Source: Rhododendron vialii (Eukaryota; Streptophyta; Magnoliopsida; Ericales; Ericaceae). From it: a stretch of 64,000 nucleotides of DNA. Shown here in pieces: positions 23,068 through 34,269 of this stretch. A program made the translations under genes and the position numbers. The DNA lies in contig NC_080563.1 of NCBI RefSeq assembly GCF_030253575.1, forward strand, positions 12,605,001 through 12,669,000. Reading direction: 5' to 3'. Every line of letters starts with the position of its first letter. Position 1 is the first letter of the stretch. The notes beneath the pieces are model-generated. The model searched no databases, was not told the origin of the DNA, and worked only from the letters and a program-made list of their open reading frames with translations.

Positions 23068-25338
23068 CTACACAATGGATACGTACAGATCAGATGAACT
23101 AAAAGCTGTTGCACTCCCAACAGTTGATAAAGTCTTCTGCTTGTGTAATGAACGCCAGTCATCAATATGTGCGAGCTGCTCCGGATTCAAACTTGAAAGT
23201 GGTTGTTGACTGAGAATTTCCAAAATCTTTTCTGACTTTCCCAGAAGAACAATTGCGCTGTGGACACTTTCTTCCCTCTCTTCAATGGCACTGTTGTGGC
23301 ATTGCATGGGTATAACCATCGGTAAGTTGGTGAAACAAGCGCCAAATATGTCAGCTATCATGGTACACAACCTTTCAAATAGCCTCTCACTACCATCATA
23401 GTCTCTGGCTTCATAATCCATAAAAATAGTTTTACATATTCTGTACATGGAATTTGACGCCAACACCTTGACAGGCCACCTAGAAGGGTCCTCCCTCAAA
23501 CAACCATGAATGTCTTCCGTTCTGAATTCCCAAAACCTCTTCTGTGCATTATCAGAAAGCTCTTCCATTACCTTTTCTGGGCTTTTCGCTTGCAGGGCCA
23601 TCTTGCGGAGATCCACATCTAGCCACCTGTGATAGAGTTCGATACCTAGCCACAAAATTTCTGCTGCCCTCCGGATGTTATCTAACTCTGCTGTGGAATT
23701 CAGGTTATTCTGTACAATTCTGACATACATGAGACCTTCGTTTACGCTTCTTATTAACTGTTCAATCAGTAGGCTGTCAATTCCTGGGAGTGCGACCGCA
23801 ATACTAGTTAGTGTCACGACTGGAAGAGCCCAACAATTTGTAGGTTCTTCGGCATCTAGAGAAGGAACCTTGTCGCTATCAAACTCAAGTACTCCCTTAA
23901 ATTCTTTTAATGACTTTGATTTCTCTAGAAGCTGTATGAGATTTTTAGGCGGCTTCTTTTTTCCCATTAGAAACCACTTGTCAGTCGCATCACAATTGCT
24001 CTCTACCATCACATCAATCAATTCTTCCTCTCCCTCAAGATGCAAAACGAAACGGCTGAGGTGTAGCTTTGAAAAGGGCTTTGATTCAGACCCTGAGTCG
24101 TCATTTGTAACACCATTGTGGCATTTGAACAACCATGTCAATCCCTTGCAGTAGAGATAGCATGTCAGAACCCCACGCATGAAGAAAATGGAAACTAGTC
24201 GGACCAATTTGCTCACCACCACTATTCCGCACTGCACTCGAATGCACAAGTCCAGAGTTGCATTCTTCGCGTCATGGGTGAGCTTTTTACCTTGGCGTCC
24301 CCACATTGGTAGCCCTAACGGGCACTCTTTCCACTCTACCATCCACTGGATCCAGTAATTTTCCACTTTAAACTGGGGTTTAAACTTGCAGACCTTAGTT
24401 GCTTTCTTTGGACACCTGAAATTGATAGCGGTGAACCATCTAAAAGCAGGGGCAATAGTACCTGCAACAACTGCTATGATTTGGGTTACAAGAACTAAAG
24501 TAGTTGACCACTTATATGCCGATTCACCAATGCAAAATTTGAAAGACCGAGGCATGAAGTAAGATCGAAGCATAGCTTCTGCTAAGGTCACAGCAGCCAA
24601 AAGGGAGAATGCCCCTGAGGCAGTACATGTCGCCGAACGCCCTATGACAAACTGGGGCCCACAGGTATGCGCCATCATCCAAAACTTGGTCAGATCCTCT
24701 CTCAGTTTCTCAGGATGGCATTTCTCAGTTCCATTTGAGCACTCTTTCATTGCCATTTGATGCTTTTTAGTGTATTTCATCTCGAAATAGCGTTTGGTAG
24801 TCGGGACAGTCAAAGCTGAAGAACACAGCATTGCTAGCAAAACAAGCATGAGGAACATAAGGAAAGCATGTTCTTTCCAGAAAACATAAATAACCCCAGT
24901 ACCCAATTGGATGCAGATGTTGACTATTGCAGTAATAACAAGGATTCCCAGAGCCACGATGTTCGCGACTATTTCTTTGTTTCCCATGGTTCCTAGAGAA
25001 GGCATGGAATTACCCATTACTGTGCATATCAAGGCGGCGCTACTGAGTTTTGCGAGTTGCTCTTGGCGGCGGGGCATGGAGGTGTTGAGGTCGACCGACA
25101 GTTTGATCGCCACTGCTATAAAGGTTAGGGTGGTGGCATTGAGAGAGAAGAACTTACATGGGAACCAGAACTTCCGTTGGCGGAATCCGTTGAAGGCGTC
25201 CACAGCCATAGCGATTGCACAGGCGGCGGATGCCACGGCTATGTAGATGCCGATCCATGGTACCGGTTGATCGAACTTGGAGTCGTTTAGATACCCATCT
25301 ACGGTGCAGCCAAGCCCGATCATGTTCAAGCAGGGCAA
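23068..25338 (-). CDS. Uncharacterised plant multipass membrane protein, intronless
   Basis: A single uninterrupted minus-strand frame of 756 residues, ATG at 25338. I know this as a plant family annotated only as uncharacterised or transmembrane protein; no function is established. The N-terminal 400 residues hold several hydrophobic segments: about 27-47, 64-80, 95-115, 122-147, 150-178, 243-262, 278-303 and 370-392. Between them lie polar loops, one with a Cys- and charge-rich patch (about 197-215). The remaining 350 residues are soluble and helical in character, with no catalytic motif I recognise. The start is supported by alignment of the first segment (VPWIGIYIAVASAACAIAMA) with the family's usual N terminus. 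Intact frame and ordinary codon use argue it is a live gene. Confidence 0.85.
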   Translation of the reverse strand: MPCLNMIGLGCTVDGYLNDSKFDQPVPWIGIYIAVASAACAIAMAVDAFNGFRQRKFWFPCKFFSLNATTLTFIAVAIKLSVDLNTSMPRRQEQLAKLSSAALICTVMGNSMPSLGTMGNKEIVANIVALGILVITAIVNICIQLGTGVIYVFWKEHAFLMFLMLVLLAMLCSSALTVPTTKRYFEMKYTKKHQMAMKECSNGTEKCHPEKLREDLTKFWMMAHTCGPQFVIGRSATCTASGAFSLLAAVTLAEAMLRSYFMPRSFKFCIGESAYKWSTTLVLVTQIIAVVAGTIAPAFRWFTAINFRCPKKATKVCKFKPQFKVENYWIQWMVEWKECPLGLPMWGRQGKKLTHDAKNATLDLCIRVQCGIVVVSKLVRLVSIFFMRGVLTCYLYCKGLTWLFKCHNGVTNDDSGSESKPFSKLHLSRFVLHLEGEEELIDVMVESNCDATDKWFLMGKKKPPKNLIQLLEKSKSLKEFKGVLEFDSDKVPSLDAEEPTNCWALPVVTLTSIAVALPGIDSLLIEQLIRSVNEGLMYVRIVQNNLNSTAELDNIRRAAEILWLGIELYHRWLDVDLRKMALQAKSPEKVMEELSDNAQKRFWEFRTEDIHGCLREDPSRWPVKVLASNSMYRICKTIFMDYEARDYDGSERLFERLCTMIADIFGACFTNLPMVIPMQCHNSAIEEREESVHSAIVLLGKSEKILEILSQQPLSSLNPEQLAHIDDWRSLHKQKTLSTVGSATAFSSSDLYVSIV

Positions 25339-25942
25339 GTTTGAGCTGTTGATTCTACTATTGCTGGTGTGGAAATGAAGATGATGGCTATGGTGAAGTG
25401 AAGCTTTAATCTACAAGGTATTATTTGTTTATTCCTAGAAGTTGAGATTTTTGAGACGGGTGACTTTGGAGTACACTTTGAATGCTTCTGCTTCCAACCC
25501 CCAACCGCCAACCACCCCCCCCACACACACACACACACTTTTTTTTTTCGTGGTGCCCATTCTATGATGGGTCTAGTGGAGCTTATTATGTTGACTTTAT
25601 TGCATTGGACACTTGTGGTTGAACTTGTCTAGAGAGAGGAGATCTGGACCTAATTGAGTGAACTAGAGGGATGCACAGAGTCATCCAATCCTTAGAGAGA
25701 TTATTCCATAGCCCTTGAGACCCTTGAGAGATTATTCCATGCTCGTGGACCCATGCTTCACCCTCGTAGTAGTACTGTGATATGATTCACGGCACACAAA
25801 CTACTTACTACAATGAGAGGTGAAACAATATTCTGAGAGTATGCAATAACTTTTGCAAATCCTTCAAAAAGTTCTAAATACATTATTTTAAGGCTGATGC
25901 ACTTGATGTCATCAAATCACTTTTAGTACTAACTTCTATTCT
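25339..25942 (-). other. Upstream region of the membrane-protein gene
   Basis: Probable promoter and leader of the minus-strand gene. It contains a C-rich then (CA)n tract at about 25515-25538. No other gene seen. Confidence 0.4.
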
Positions 25943-26189
25943 AAGGTGCTGTTTTGCTTTCTTTTTAAATTTTTTTTTTCAAAAGAAGGTAATTTTGAGA
26001 TCAAATATAATGAAAATAAAAAATAATTTTTAATTTTTTTTGCACCGTTTAAAAGATCTCAATGAGATCTATCAAACAAGATCTATATTGATAAGAAAAT
26101 TATTTACGTAAACACATGATTTTTGAGCTTGAAATTACATCATTTTCTAAAAGTTTTTTTTTTTTTAAAGAAACCGAAACGGGGCCTAA
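25943..26189. mobile_element. hAT-like MITE, TAAGG…CCTAAG ends
   Basis: The left end TAAGGTGCTGTTTTGCTTTC pairs with the inverse of the right end (GAAACCGAAACGGGGCCTAA), allowing several mismatches. The AT-rich interior is shared in reverse orientation with 12783-12990. No clear TSD. Confidence 0.6.
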
Positions 26190-27864
26190 GATTATGCTTT
26201 CCCAATCACGTTACCTTGACCTCTCTTGGCGTAGATTACGAATTACTATTCTATAAGTTGCTTCAAGGTTAAGGTTGATTGGCAATGATTTTAACCTATT
26301 CGTGGGGATTATGACAATGTTATGAATCAAGCCATGAACATGGGGATTTAAGTGAGGTCGATGTAACAAAATTTTGTAGCTCTGAGAATCATGTATGTGT
26401 CTAGGTCAGAATATAATTGAAATTTCAATGAATCCAAGTGAACGGACCTGCACTTGAATACTGAATAGCTTAGTTTAATGTGCTTCTGGGACCTGTTTGG
26501 ACTCGGTTGTGTCAAAAATTAGATTTGATCGAACATCAACATCCACAAAAAAGAAACACATTTCTGTAAAAATTTAGGGAGCGTTTCTGCTTTTTAAAAT
26601 GGATTAAAGCCCATGTTTTTTACGGATTTTTTTCTAGGCGGGTCATTTTTCTCACATGCATCAGCTAAAATACTATTAAACGGAAACAACTAAACCATTG
26701 TCGTTAGCCTGTAGCCTAGTGAAAACGCACCCTTATATTATTAAGAAGAACACCAATCGATTGCGTCAGTACTGATATTTGATCAACTTCATCTTTTACA
26801 AAAACATTAAACCAAATGCGAAAAAAAATTGAATAAAAACAAATCAAGAAGTCAACTTTACTTTCTAAGCCAAAACCAATCTAAATCAGTAGGCCCTTGA
26901 TTATGTTACTTTACACATGTTCGATAGAAAGTTCAGTAGGATAAAATTGGACATGGTTCCCGCACACATCTTGTAAAAGGGGTGTGTACAGCACGCATTT
27001 TCGTATTAATTCTTTTTATCTGCTGCACCTTGTATTTGGAGCCACAAAAATTCATAAAGTTGTCATAAAAAAAATTCATAAGTTGGACAATAAAAACTCA
27101 TAAATTGAACCACAAAAATTCGAAACTACTGCCCATTTTTTTTGAATTGCGCCGACTTTTTGAACCACAAAATTCTTAAGGTGGACTACAAAAATTCATA
27201 ACATGGACCGCAAAAGTTTGGATTGAATTTATGCGTTTTTTGCCACAAAAATCTCATAACACGAGCCGAAAAAAATCATATGGTGAACCACTAAAATTCA
27301 TTATTAAAGCACCGAAAGATTCCATACGTCAGGCCACAAAAACTTATACCACGAGTCACAAATTCGTAAAGTGCATATTGTACACCCATGTGTGTATTGA
27401 AGCTTTTTTCTATGAAGTTTTGTTAAACTATCCTGTATAACCTTTAGCATAGCTAGAGGCGGGAGCACAAGTGATGAGTATTGTGCTTATTTTGTCAAAA
27501 TTTAACTTGCACACACATAGCATGTGCCCAGGCCTCTAATTTTCTAATTAAAGATTCGCTCTTTAATCGGAAAGCCGCTTTTTAATTGAAATTAAAGACC
27601 CGCCCTCTTTTTTATGGACCTTTTGTGATGTTATTAATGTGTGTTTAAACTTTGCAATGTCAGTTTACAATTAACATCATTAAAAGAAAGCAGATAGCAT
27701 GTGAAGATGAAAAAGTGAAAGACCTCTTAGCTGCCTAGAGTATAACCCCAAGCCTCTAAAAATTCGGATCAGTGGTTCCCTTCTCTTTCCTCAGCCCTAC
27801 GCCATTAAAGACACCAATATAAGGATGACACAAAAAGTGCAGTAAGAAGGTAGTATTTTAGTAT
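26190..27864. other. Gene-free AT-rich region
   Basis: No gene. About 27040-27370 contains a degenerate repeated phrase (variants of CCACAAAAATTCATAA, roughly every 25-35 bp), an eroded tandem array. Confidence 0.5.
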
Positions 27865-28210
27865 GTTTATGCTTGTGATTAACTTATGTAGAATAATTTT
27901 TTGGTTTTATTTTTATTCTTTTTTTTTTTTTTTGCATTTGTTAGTTTTATGCCCAATTTTTATGTGATATGGGTGAATAAGGACAAGAGAAATCGGAAAA
28001 GTAAAAAAAAAAGAAGAAGCTTTTCTTTGGATATTTTCCAAAATACTTGTGTAAAAGTCAAAATTTTTTACTTTTCCGATTCCTCTCGTCCTTTCTCACC
28101 CATATCACATAAAAATTTGGCATAAAAGTAACAAATGCAAAAAAAAAAAAAAAATTGAATAAAGATAAAACCAAAAAATTATTCTGCGTAAGTTAATCAC
28201 TAGCGTGAAC
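27865..28210. mobile_element. Fold-back MITE of the GATTAACTTA family, copy 1
   Basis: A 346-bp inverted repeat. The left arm begins GTTTATGCTTGTGATTAACT; the right arm is its near-complete inverse, ending …AGTTAATCACTAGCGTGAAC. Arms of about 150 bp include TAATTTTTTGGTTTTAT, CCCATATCAC and ACTTTTCCGATT blocks. It is related to 39147-39460. Ends are good to a few bases; no TSD found. Confidence 0.78.
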
Positions 28211-28569
28211 GGAGCAAAGTTTGCCACTTCTATTTTCTCTAACGGCACTCCCTTTTGTGTCTCTATTAGGTTATTTATTTTGTGAGAGAAGGTGAATGTG
28301 TTGGAAAAAAAGGATCGGCGAAATCAATTCCCCGCGTTCTTTTCTCCAAAACTTTCTTCTCCTTTTTCCTCTGGGAGAAATGATTCCTAGTCTCCTCCAG
28401 ACCCATTGCAAAGCACAGCCCAAATTTTATGGGCCTTGGCCCGTTGACCTTCGTCAAACTTAAGCCGGCCTAAAAATTTCCTTTAAAAACCACGTCATGC
28501 CGTCCCTCTGTGGTTTATTTATTTTTTCCGATCCGATCATTCGCAAGTTAGATATCGTGAAATTCCGGC

Positions 28570-28597
28570 GAGCGAGCGAGCGAGCGAGAGAGAGAGA

Positions 28598-28631
<34 letters not shown>
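28570..28631 (+). repeat. (GAGC)n(GA)n tract in the LENG1-like leader
   Basis: A 62-bp purine repeat starting about 205 bp before the LENG1-like start codon, probably within its 5' UTR. GA tracts in this position are known in plant leaders. Confidence 0.85.
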
Positions 28632-28633
<2 letters not shown>

Positions 28634-28776
28634 CCACGATCAATTTACAGGTAATTTGGATTCCCCTACCCTCATTTTCAATCGAATTAGGGTTTTCAAT
28701 CCAACAAGGGTTTCGAATCGAATTAGGGTTTTCTACACAGATCGTCTTCCCTTGCATTGAACCCTAGTCTCCAACC

Positions 28777-29457
28777 ATGGGAGGCCACGGCGGTCTAAAC
28801 ATCCTCCCTCAGAAGCGATGGAACGTCTACAACTTCGACAACAGAGAGAAAGTCCGGAAAGACGAAGAGGAAGCCGCCAAAGAGGAGCAGCTCAAGCGCG
28901 AGCAGTCTCGCAAGCGCGACACCGAGTTCCGCATCGAGCAGCTCCGCCAAGCCCGCGGCCTGGCTCCCTTGGTTCATCAACCCTCCACGGCGGCACCAAC
29001 CGCGGCTGCACCGGCTCCGCCGTCGCCCGAGCCGGAGTCGAAATCGAAGTTGAACCACATTAACTTGTTCGAAGGGATTAGGATTTTCGATCCAGTAGAA
29101 GGGAAAAAAGAGGATGAGGACAGAGGAGGGGCGCGTAAGAAGATGAAGGTGGAGAAGAAGAAGGAGGAGGTGAGGGTTGTGTTGCCTGAAGATGAGAAGT
29201 ATAAGTTAGGGTATGGGGTGGCTGGAAAAGGGGTGAAGTTGCCGTGGTATTTGTCTCGGCGGCCGAGTGACGATGTGGAGAGAGAGGAGGAGGTGGAGGA
29301 TGAGGGTGGTAAGTGTAGAGTGGGGAAGAGTAGCGGGAAGAAGACGGTGGAGGAGATGAGAGAAGAACGGTTGAAGAGAGAGAAGAGGGAGAAGGAGCGG
29401 GAGCGGGCTCTGGTGGTAGGGAAGGGCAGAAGGGATGGTGGGTTTTCCAGGAGGTAG
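28777..29457 (+). CDS. LENG1: LENG1-like protein with CIR_N motif
   Basis: Intronless 226-residue frame. The first 30 residues (GLNILPQKRWNVYNFDNREKV) are the CIR_N motif found at the N terminus of LENG1 and other proteins of the splicing and transcription machinery. Residues about 28-65 are a charged coiled-coil-like helix (KDEEEAAKEEQLKREQSRKR). A Pro/Ala-rich linker follows (about 70-90), then HINLFEGIRIFDPV (95-108), a basic cluster likely to be a nuclear localisation signal (KKMKVEKKKEEVRVV), a conserved KYKLGYGVAGKGVKLPWYL stretch and a highly charged C terminus ending RRDGGFSRR. Molecular function is not established. The start codon follows a (GA)n leader and the context ACCATGGG is strong. 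All features fit an expressed nuclear protein. Confidence 0.88.
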   Translation: MGGHGGLNILPQKRWNVYNFDNREKVRKDEEEAAKEEQLKREQSRKRDTEFRIEQLRQARGLAPLVHQPSTAAPTAAAPAPPSPEPESKSKLNHINLFEGIRIFDPVEGKKEDEDRGGARKKMKVEKKKEEVRVVLPEDEKYKLGYGVAGKGVKLPWYLSRRPSDDVEREEEVEDEGGKCRVGKSSGKKTVEEMREERLKREKREKERERALVVGKGRRDGGFSRR

Positions 29458-31184
29458 GTTTTGAGGGAATTGCATTTGTGTTATGTTTATTGCCAGAGTT
29501 TTTGATAACTCGAGTGTCCGGGCCAGCGTTAATAGGTATTCTCTTGATGCATATTTGAATTGCTTGATGATGAGTAGTTGAGGAAAGAGTATGATCAAGA
29601 TACAGTAACATATTCTGATGTGTGGTGATGAAATTGTTTGGTCTCCTGTTTGATTCTTGATGTCTGTTGGTAACTTGTGATCATGTCTGGTTACTCTATT
29701 GTATATTCATGATTCTTGCAGCTTTTTTGTGTGTTGACAATGTAGGCTACAGGCTGATGTTCAACTTGATGGCCTCTGTTATTCAGCTCTATTTTGCAAT
29801 CCTCGTGTAGTCTCCAGGCAGGACAGATCGATTTTCTGCTTCATTTGCTTAGTTTTTCTGCTCAGAAGGCATAATTCAGTATTCGTCATTTAGAAAAAAA
29901 ATTCAAAAGAGTGATCTTCAAGTTGCTGCCACACAAATAGGAGCTGTATGTATGGATTGATTCTGTAAATGGAGGGATTTCATGAGAAAAGAAAAGAACT
30001 AACTTTCTTGCCAAATCACCCATTTGAATTGAGTATTTTGGTAAGAAATGGTGAGAAAAGTACAAAAAGGAAAACTTTTGATTGGTCCTTACCCTTTCTC
30101 ACCCAATCTCATAAACAATGGTGAGATATGGTGAGAAAGGGCTCCCCTTTCTTATCTCATCATTTCTCACCATCCAAATGGGTTGTAAGAGAACCGAGGA
30201 TGAAGGGAGAGGGTAAACTTGACATGAAGGCGGTTCAATCTTTTAGTTCCGTACATCTCCATAGTACAATGCCCCCTTAAAGCCTAGATGCGAATCATGT
30301 GATGGGATAGACTATTTCACAATTTTGGCTTTATTGGGGTAGCATACAGCATCCTACTCTAGACGCCCCCGCTTGCATGGGACAAGCAAAGGGAGGACTA
30401 ACCGCCTTCACCCATCGGTGTTGAATGGGAAGCATTGCAAAGCGCTTCATGTCCGCCTGCTGCTTATTAGTGTAGGGCTTTGCGTGGCCCTTCAAAGACT
30501 AAGTTGTGCCTTCCCCTATTAACAATTGCTTTTAGGTGAGTTGGTTAGAACTTGATCCAACACACAACATTTTGACTTTCTCGAATCCCCGATGCAATGG
30601 TGGCGTGCTCTTTTGCCCACCAAGGAAAATACGACGTATTTAGAGATGTGCTGCAGAAGACAACTGCATGTTCTTGTATTTGCCAGCATGTGTGCCTATT
30701 TATTGAGGAATTGATTTCTATTAGCTTAATAAACTTGGTAATTACCAAGGATTTGTTGGTACTTGGTAGGTTCTTAGATGGTATTTCTTGCAGCTATAGA
30801 AGTGTGTAGATTTCACTTTTTTTTTTTTATTGATTTTTAGAATTGGAAAGACAAATAGCATGGAAAGTAAGGAGATTCTGCGCTCACAAGGTTTGGTTCT
30901 CCACAAATTGAAAACAATAGGGGCGGATCTCCCCCACCAAAGACGTATGGAGCCACTTGCATGCATGTGATGGATTTGAGGTTTCATCTACATGTATGGG
31001 TGGGTTACTTAGGTATGTGTGGCTCCTCCAAAGTATTCAAGAGAGGAGAGTGAGAAAAAGGGAGAGATGCGTGTTCTAACCCAAAGGTTAGAAATATGCC
31101 TGGTTTTGGCATGAGCTGCTCTCATCAATTCTGCCAATATGCCTCGTACTGTTCCAAATTGTACGTAAACTTTCGTGTGTTAAA
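29458..31184. other. 3' region of LENG1-like gene and intergenic DNA
   Basis: No gene found. About 30016-30187 is a candidate MITE: ACCCATTTGAATTGAG near the left, inverse CCAAATGGGT at the right, and internal TGGTGAGAAA/TTTCTCACC pairs. Confidence 0.4.
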
Positions 31185-31200
31185 ATTCTGATTTTCATTC

Positions 31201-31800
31201 TACTGCACAAAACTGAAGTTTTTGTTGCTGTTTTTGTTTCTCGATCTAGTATGGATCTTTTGCTGCTCAAACAATGAATGAGTTCTCCACGGCCATTAAA
31301 ATCAAACAATCATTGGAGGGGATGCGATCTGCTTTTGGTGTGAGCCCTTTCTTTCATTCTCCTACTGCTACGGCAACTAATAAGGGCGTGCCTATATAAT
31401 GCAATTCCGTTATCTTCTATTCTTCAACTGCTGAAGTACAATTGGGATCATGGGGGATTTCTTGTGATCTTATGAGAACAGCTCATATCTTCATTTGGGT
31501 TTTGTTTAATCTGATGGTTCATCCACCTTTGGGGTTTTGGGCTAGTATGGTGATCAATCATCTCGGCGGATTTAGTTTTCCATGTACTCTTGTTAAATTT
31601 ACCTTGGTTTCTCGGTTGATTTTTTGCCAATCTTGATTCCTTCTGGGCTTGAGCTGCAAATGATTGTTGGGGGTTTAAGGTGCCAATCTCGTTGGGATGT
31701 TTTACCCTGGTTGTGATGCATTTGCTCTTGTCCTTTTAATCTCTTGTATCCGTCACATTTCGTTAATAAAATCTTTTCTTTCTCCATTCAAAAAGAAAAT
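31201..31800 (+). mobile_element. 5'-truncated LINE 3' end with perfect 16-bp TSD
   Basis: The 600-bp insert ends CATTTCGTTAATAAAATCTT, a short T-rich stretch and AAAAAGAAAAT, the usual 3' terminus of plant L1 LINEs. The sequence ATTCTGATTTTCATTC occurs at both junctions (31185-31200 and 31801-31816). No coding domain remains. Confidence 0.85.
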
Positions 31801-31816
31801 ATTCTGATTTTCATTC

Positions 31817-32342
31817 GCGGGGATGGTGTTTTACCAAAGCCACCTAGGTAAGAGGAATGGCTAATATATCACATGCCATCGTAGAAAACAAGTGGTACTT
31901 TGACATTGTGTGGACTCATTTTTTCTGAATAAACGTCTAAATCAAATTTCAAGGGCAAAATGTTATCGTCAACAAAAGACTTATATTTGAATCTTCCGGT
32001 TGTAATTTTTCTATCATTTGAAGCACTACCAAGAGAACCGACTTTGATTGCGGTTTGCCACCAACTATGTTCAGTATAAACATACTCATTGTAGAGAGAC
32101 TCACTCACTTGGGAAATGTTTCTAGTAAATTATACCTCTTGGACTCTTGGTATATGTAGTATTCAGAAAACAAAAACAAGAAGAAAATGGCACAGACGAA
32201 TCTTTGTTCTGGCGAAATGAGAGACTAATATCTACAGACTACAAATACAATAGTGAGAGCAAAAAAAACTTAAAAAGATTTAGTAATGTTTATGCTTGCT
32301 TACGGCATCTAGAGCTGCAAATAAAATTTTCACTGTAGATAT
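31817..32342. other. Gene-free region
   Basis: No supported gene or repeat; short frames only. Confidence 0.4.
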
Positions 32343-32350
32343 ATAAGTTT

Positions 32351-32474
32351 GGGAAATGATATTGGCACTCTAAAAATTGATGCAGGCACTCCAAAATTAG
32401 TGTAACTCCAAAGCCACTTTTCTTTGTTTTTTGGAGTGCCTACATCAATTTTTGGAGTGCCAATATCATTTTCC
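32351..32474. mobile_element. 124-bp hAT-type MITE, perfect 8-bp TSD
   Basis: The left arm begins GGGAAATGATATTGGCACTC; the right arm ends with its inverse (GAGTGCCAATATCATTTTCC). Arms of about 45 bp enclose a 35-bp loop. The flanking direct repeat ATAAGTTT (32343-32350, 32475-32482) is exact. An 8-bp duplication is the hAT signature. Confidence 0.9.
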
Positions 32475-32559
32475 ATAAGTTTTTAAAAGACCCATTATCT
32501 TTTCTTGAGAATCATACATCAAAGCATTTTCTGGTTACTTGAGTTCTTATTGAGGCCTT

Positions 32560-32735
32560 TTTTTTTTTCGAGTCGAGCCTTCTATCGAATGAGTTTCAGC
32601 TTACTCAAAATTTGACCAAACGAGCTTGGAATTGTAGCTCAAACTTATTTGTTAACTTTATGAGCCGAGTCAAGCCCATATTGAGCCGAGCCAAGCTGAG
32701 CTCATGACTGACTCATTTTGCTTGCAGCTATATTT
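32560..32735. repeat. Relic of the GAGCCGAG-type Mutator-like MITE
   Basis: Contains GAGTCGAGCC, GAGCCGAGTCAAGCCC and TTTTGCTTGCAGCTA, in the order seen near the ends of 12117-12617, but is too diverged to fix ends. Confidence 0.5.
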
Positions 32736-33007
32736 TGATGGCTACAAGGTGGTTAAATTCACATGTCGAATTTAGGGTCGGGTTAATTCAGTACCCTGGC
32801 CCTCCTTCAATAAAAGAGTCTTTTTACGTACACATTTTTAACACACCTTTTGACACACACCACTCAATAGTATGGGGCCTCACAGTTTATTTTGACGATC
32901 CAAACTATTTATTTTGTAGGTCTTGGCATAGAAATTAATTGTGCAAGAAATTAGGTTGATCGGATAGGAACAAGTGTCTTATTAAATTTAATGGAAGAAG
33001 AGGGAGA

Positions 33008-34060
33008 ATATATATATTTTTTTTTGGAACACGTTAGAAATTCATTAATATCAATAAGGATTACAATCTACCGTGTGCCTCTAATACAACTGGAGAAAAA
33101 CCTATCACACACAAGTTAACAAAATACATAGCCAAAACAAATGAAGGAATCAAGTTCAGCAATAAATTGATTAGATTGGCAGAAGGCAGATCTGCGCATG
33201 CAATGTGTCGATATCCAGCTGTCACGGTAGTTCTACAATTGTCGATGCTTTCCACAGAGACCAATCAATGCCAACCTAGTGCGATCGATGCCAATTTAAT
33301 GGCTTTTTTTACACTTTTCGGTAGAGAGCACTGCGTGCATGGAATAAACATCATGCAACTAGCTGGCCAAAAAAGCCAACTACGGCACAGAATCGATAGA
33401 TAAAATGCAGTTCCACACCGCAACCATGGTTGTTGAAAAAGAAAACTACGCGAAATTAACTGCTCCGATAAACACCCACCACTACCACCTTAAACTACAG
33501 CTGAAAGCTAATAGCAAATCCTAAACTACTGCATCCCAAGAGAACCCATCCAAGGTTAGTGTCCACAAACAACAAGCAATCAAGCGAAGAGAGCCCACCA
33601 CATCAACCAAAGGCAACCATGTCGCTGGCCCGAGCGCGCCCATTACTAATGGTGGCCGACACAGATCGAGGAGTTAGTAAACCGAAGCAAGCTTCGCAAA
33701 ACACCAGTAGACCTGCAAGAAAATAAAGGAAACACCCACAGCAAGAACCCAGCCACACTGGAGGAGCCCGATAGGATCTGATTGGGAAGGGGAGTAAGAA
33801 GGGGAAAGTCGGATCCAATTAGAAGAGAGAAAAGAAAAGAGAGGCCGATCGAATGGGATAGTGAAGACGGAAAAAGGGGGACCAATTGGGTTTGAGAAAA
33901 AACTAGCCGAACGAAGGACCGTCCGAACGACTGGATTTGAAAGACATAAAAACGTGTGTTGCCGGAATCTGCTGAGGGGAGCGTAACGCGGGGACAACAG
34001 GCTGATGTATGGAGGTGGTGACGAGGCGGCGGCGCTTGTGCACTGATCAGTGGCGCAAAC
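33008..34060 (-). other. Possible retroposed sequence of unknown type
   Basis: On the minus strand the sequence is C/T-rich (about 33600-34060), then moderately AT-rich, and ends in an A-run (complement of the T-run at 33008-33018) preceded by ATTAATGAATTTCTAACG. This layout suggests a LINE-type or processed insertion. No TSD was found, and short minus-strand frames show no known domain. Confidence 0.3.
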
Positions 34061-34269
34061 AACAGAGAGGATGATGGTGGTGCTTATTCTGGAAAATGAG
34101 AAGGTTAACAGGGGCGGCGGGGCCCCCACCGAGGGAAAAGCGGAGTTCGGGATTCAATTGCTGAGTCTATTCTTGGAATTTTACAAGTCGATGCCAAGAA
34201 CTTCTGAATTAAGACAAGGCCTGGAGATGATGTTACGTCTTTAAGCTAATCTTCTACTGGTACATGGAC

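Noticed and set aside
23675..24154. 159-residue plus-strand frame
   Set aside because: Antisense shadow of the 756-residue membrane-protein gene.
29078..29611. 177-residue Pro/Ser-rich minus-strand frame
   Set aside because: Antisense shadow of the charged C terminus of the LENG1-like gene.
33646..34129. 138- and 151-residue minus-strand frames
   Set aside because: Overlapping frames in C/T-rich DNA with no recognisable domain; kept only as possible retroposed DNA.
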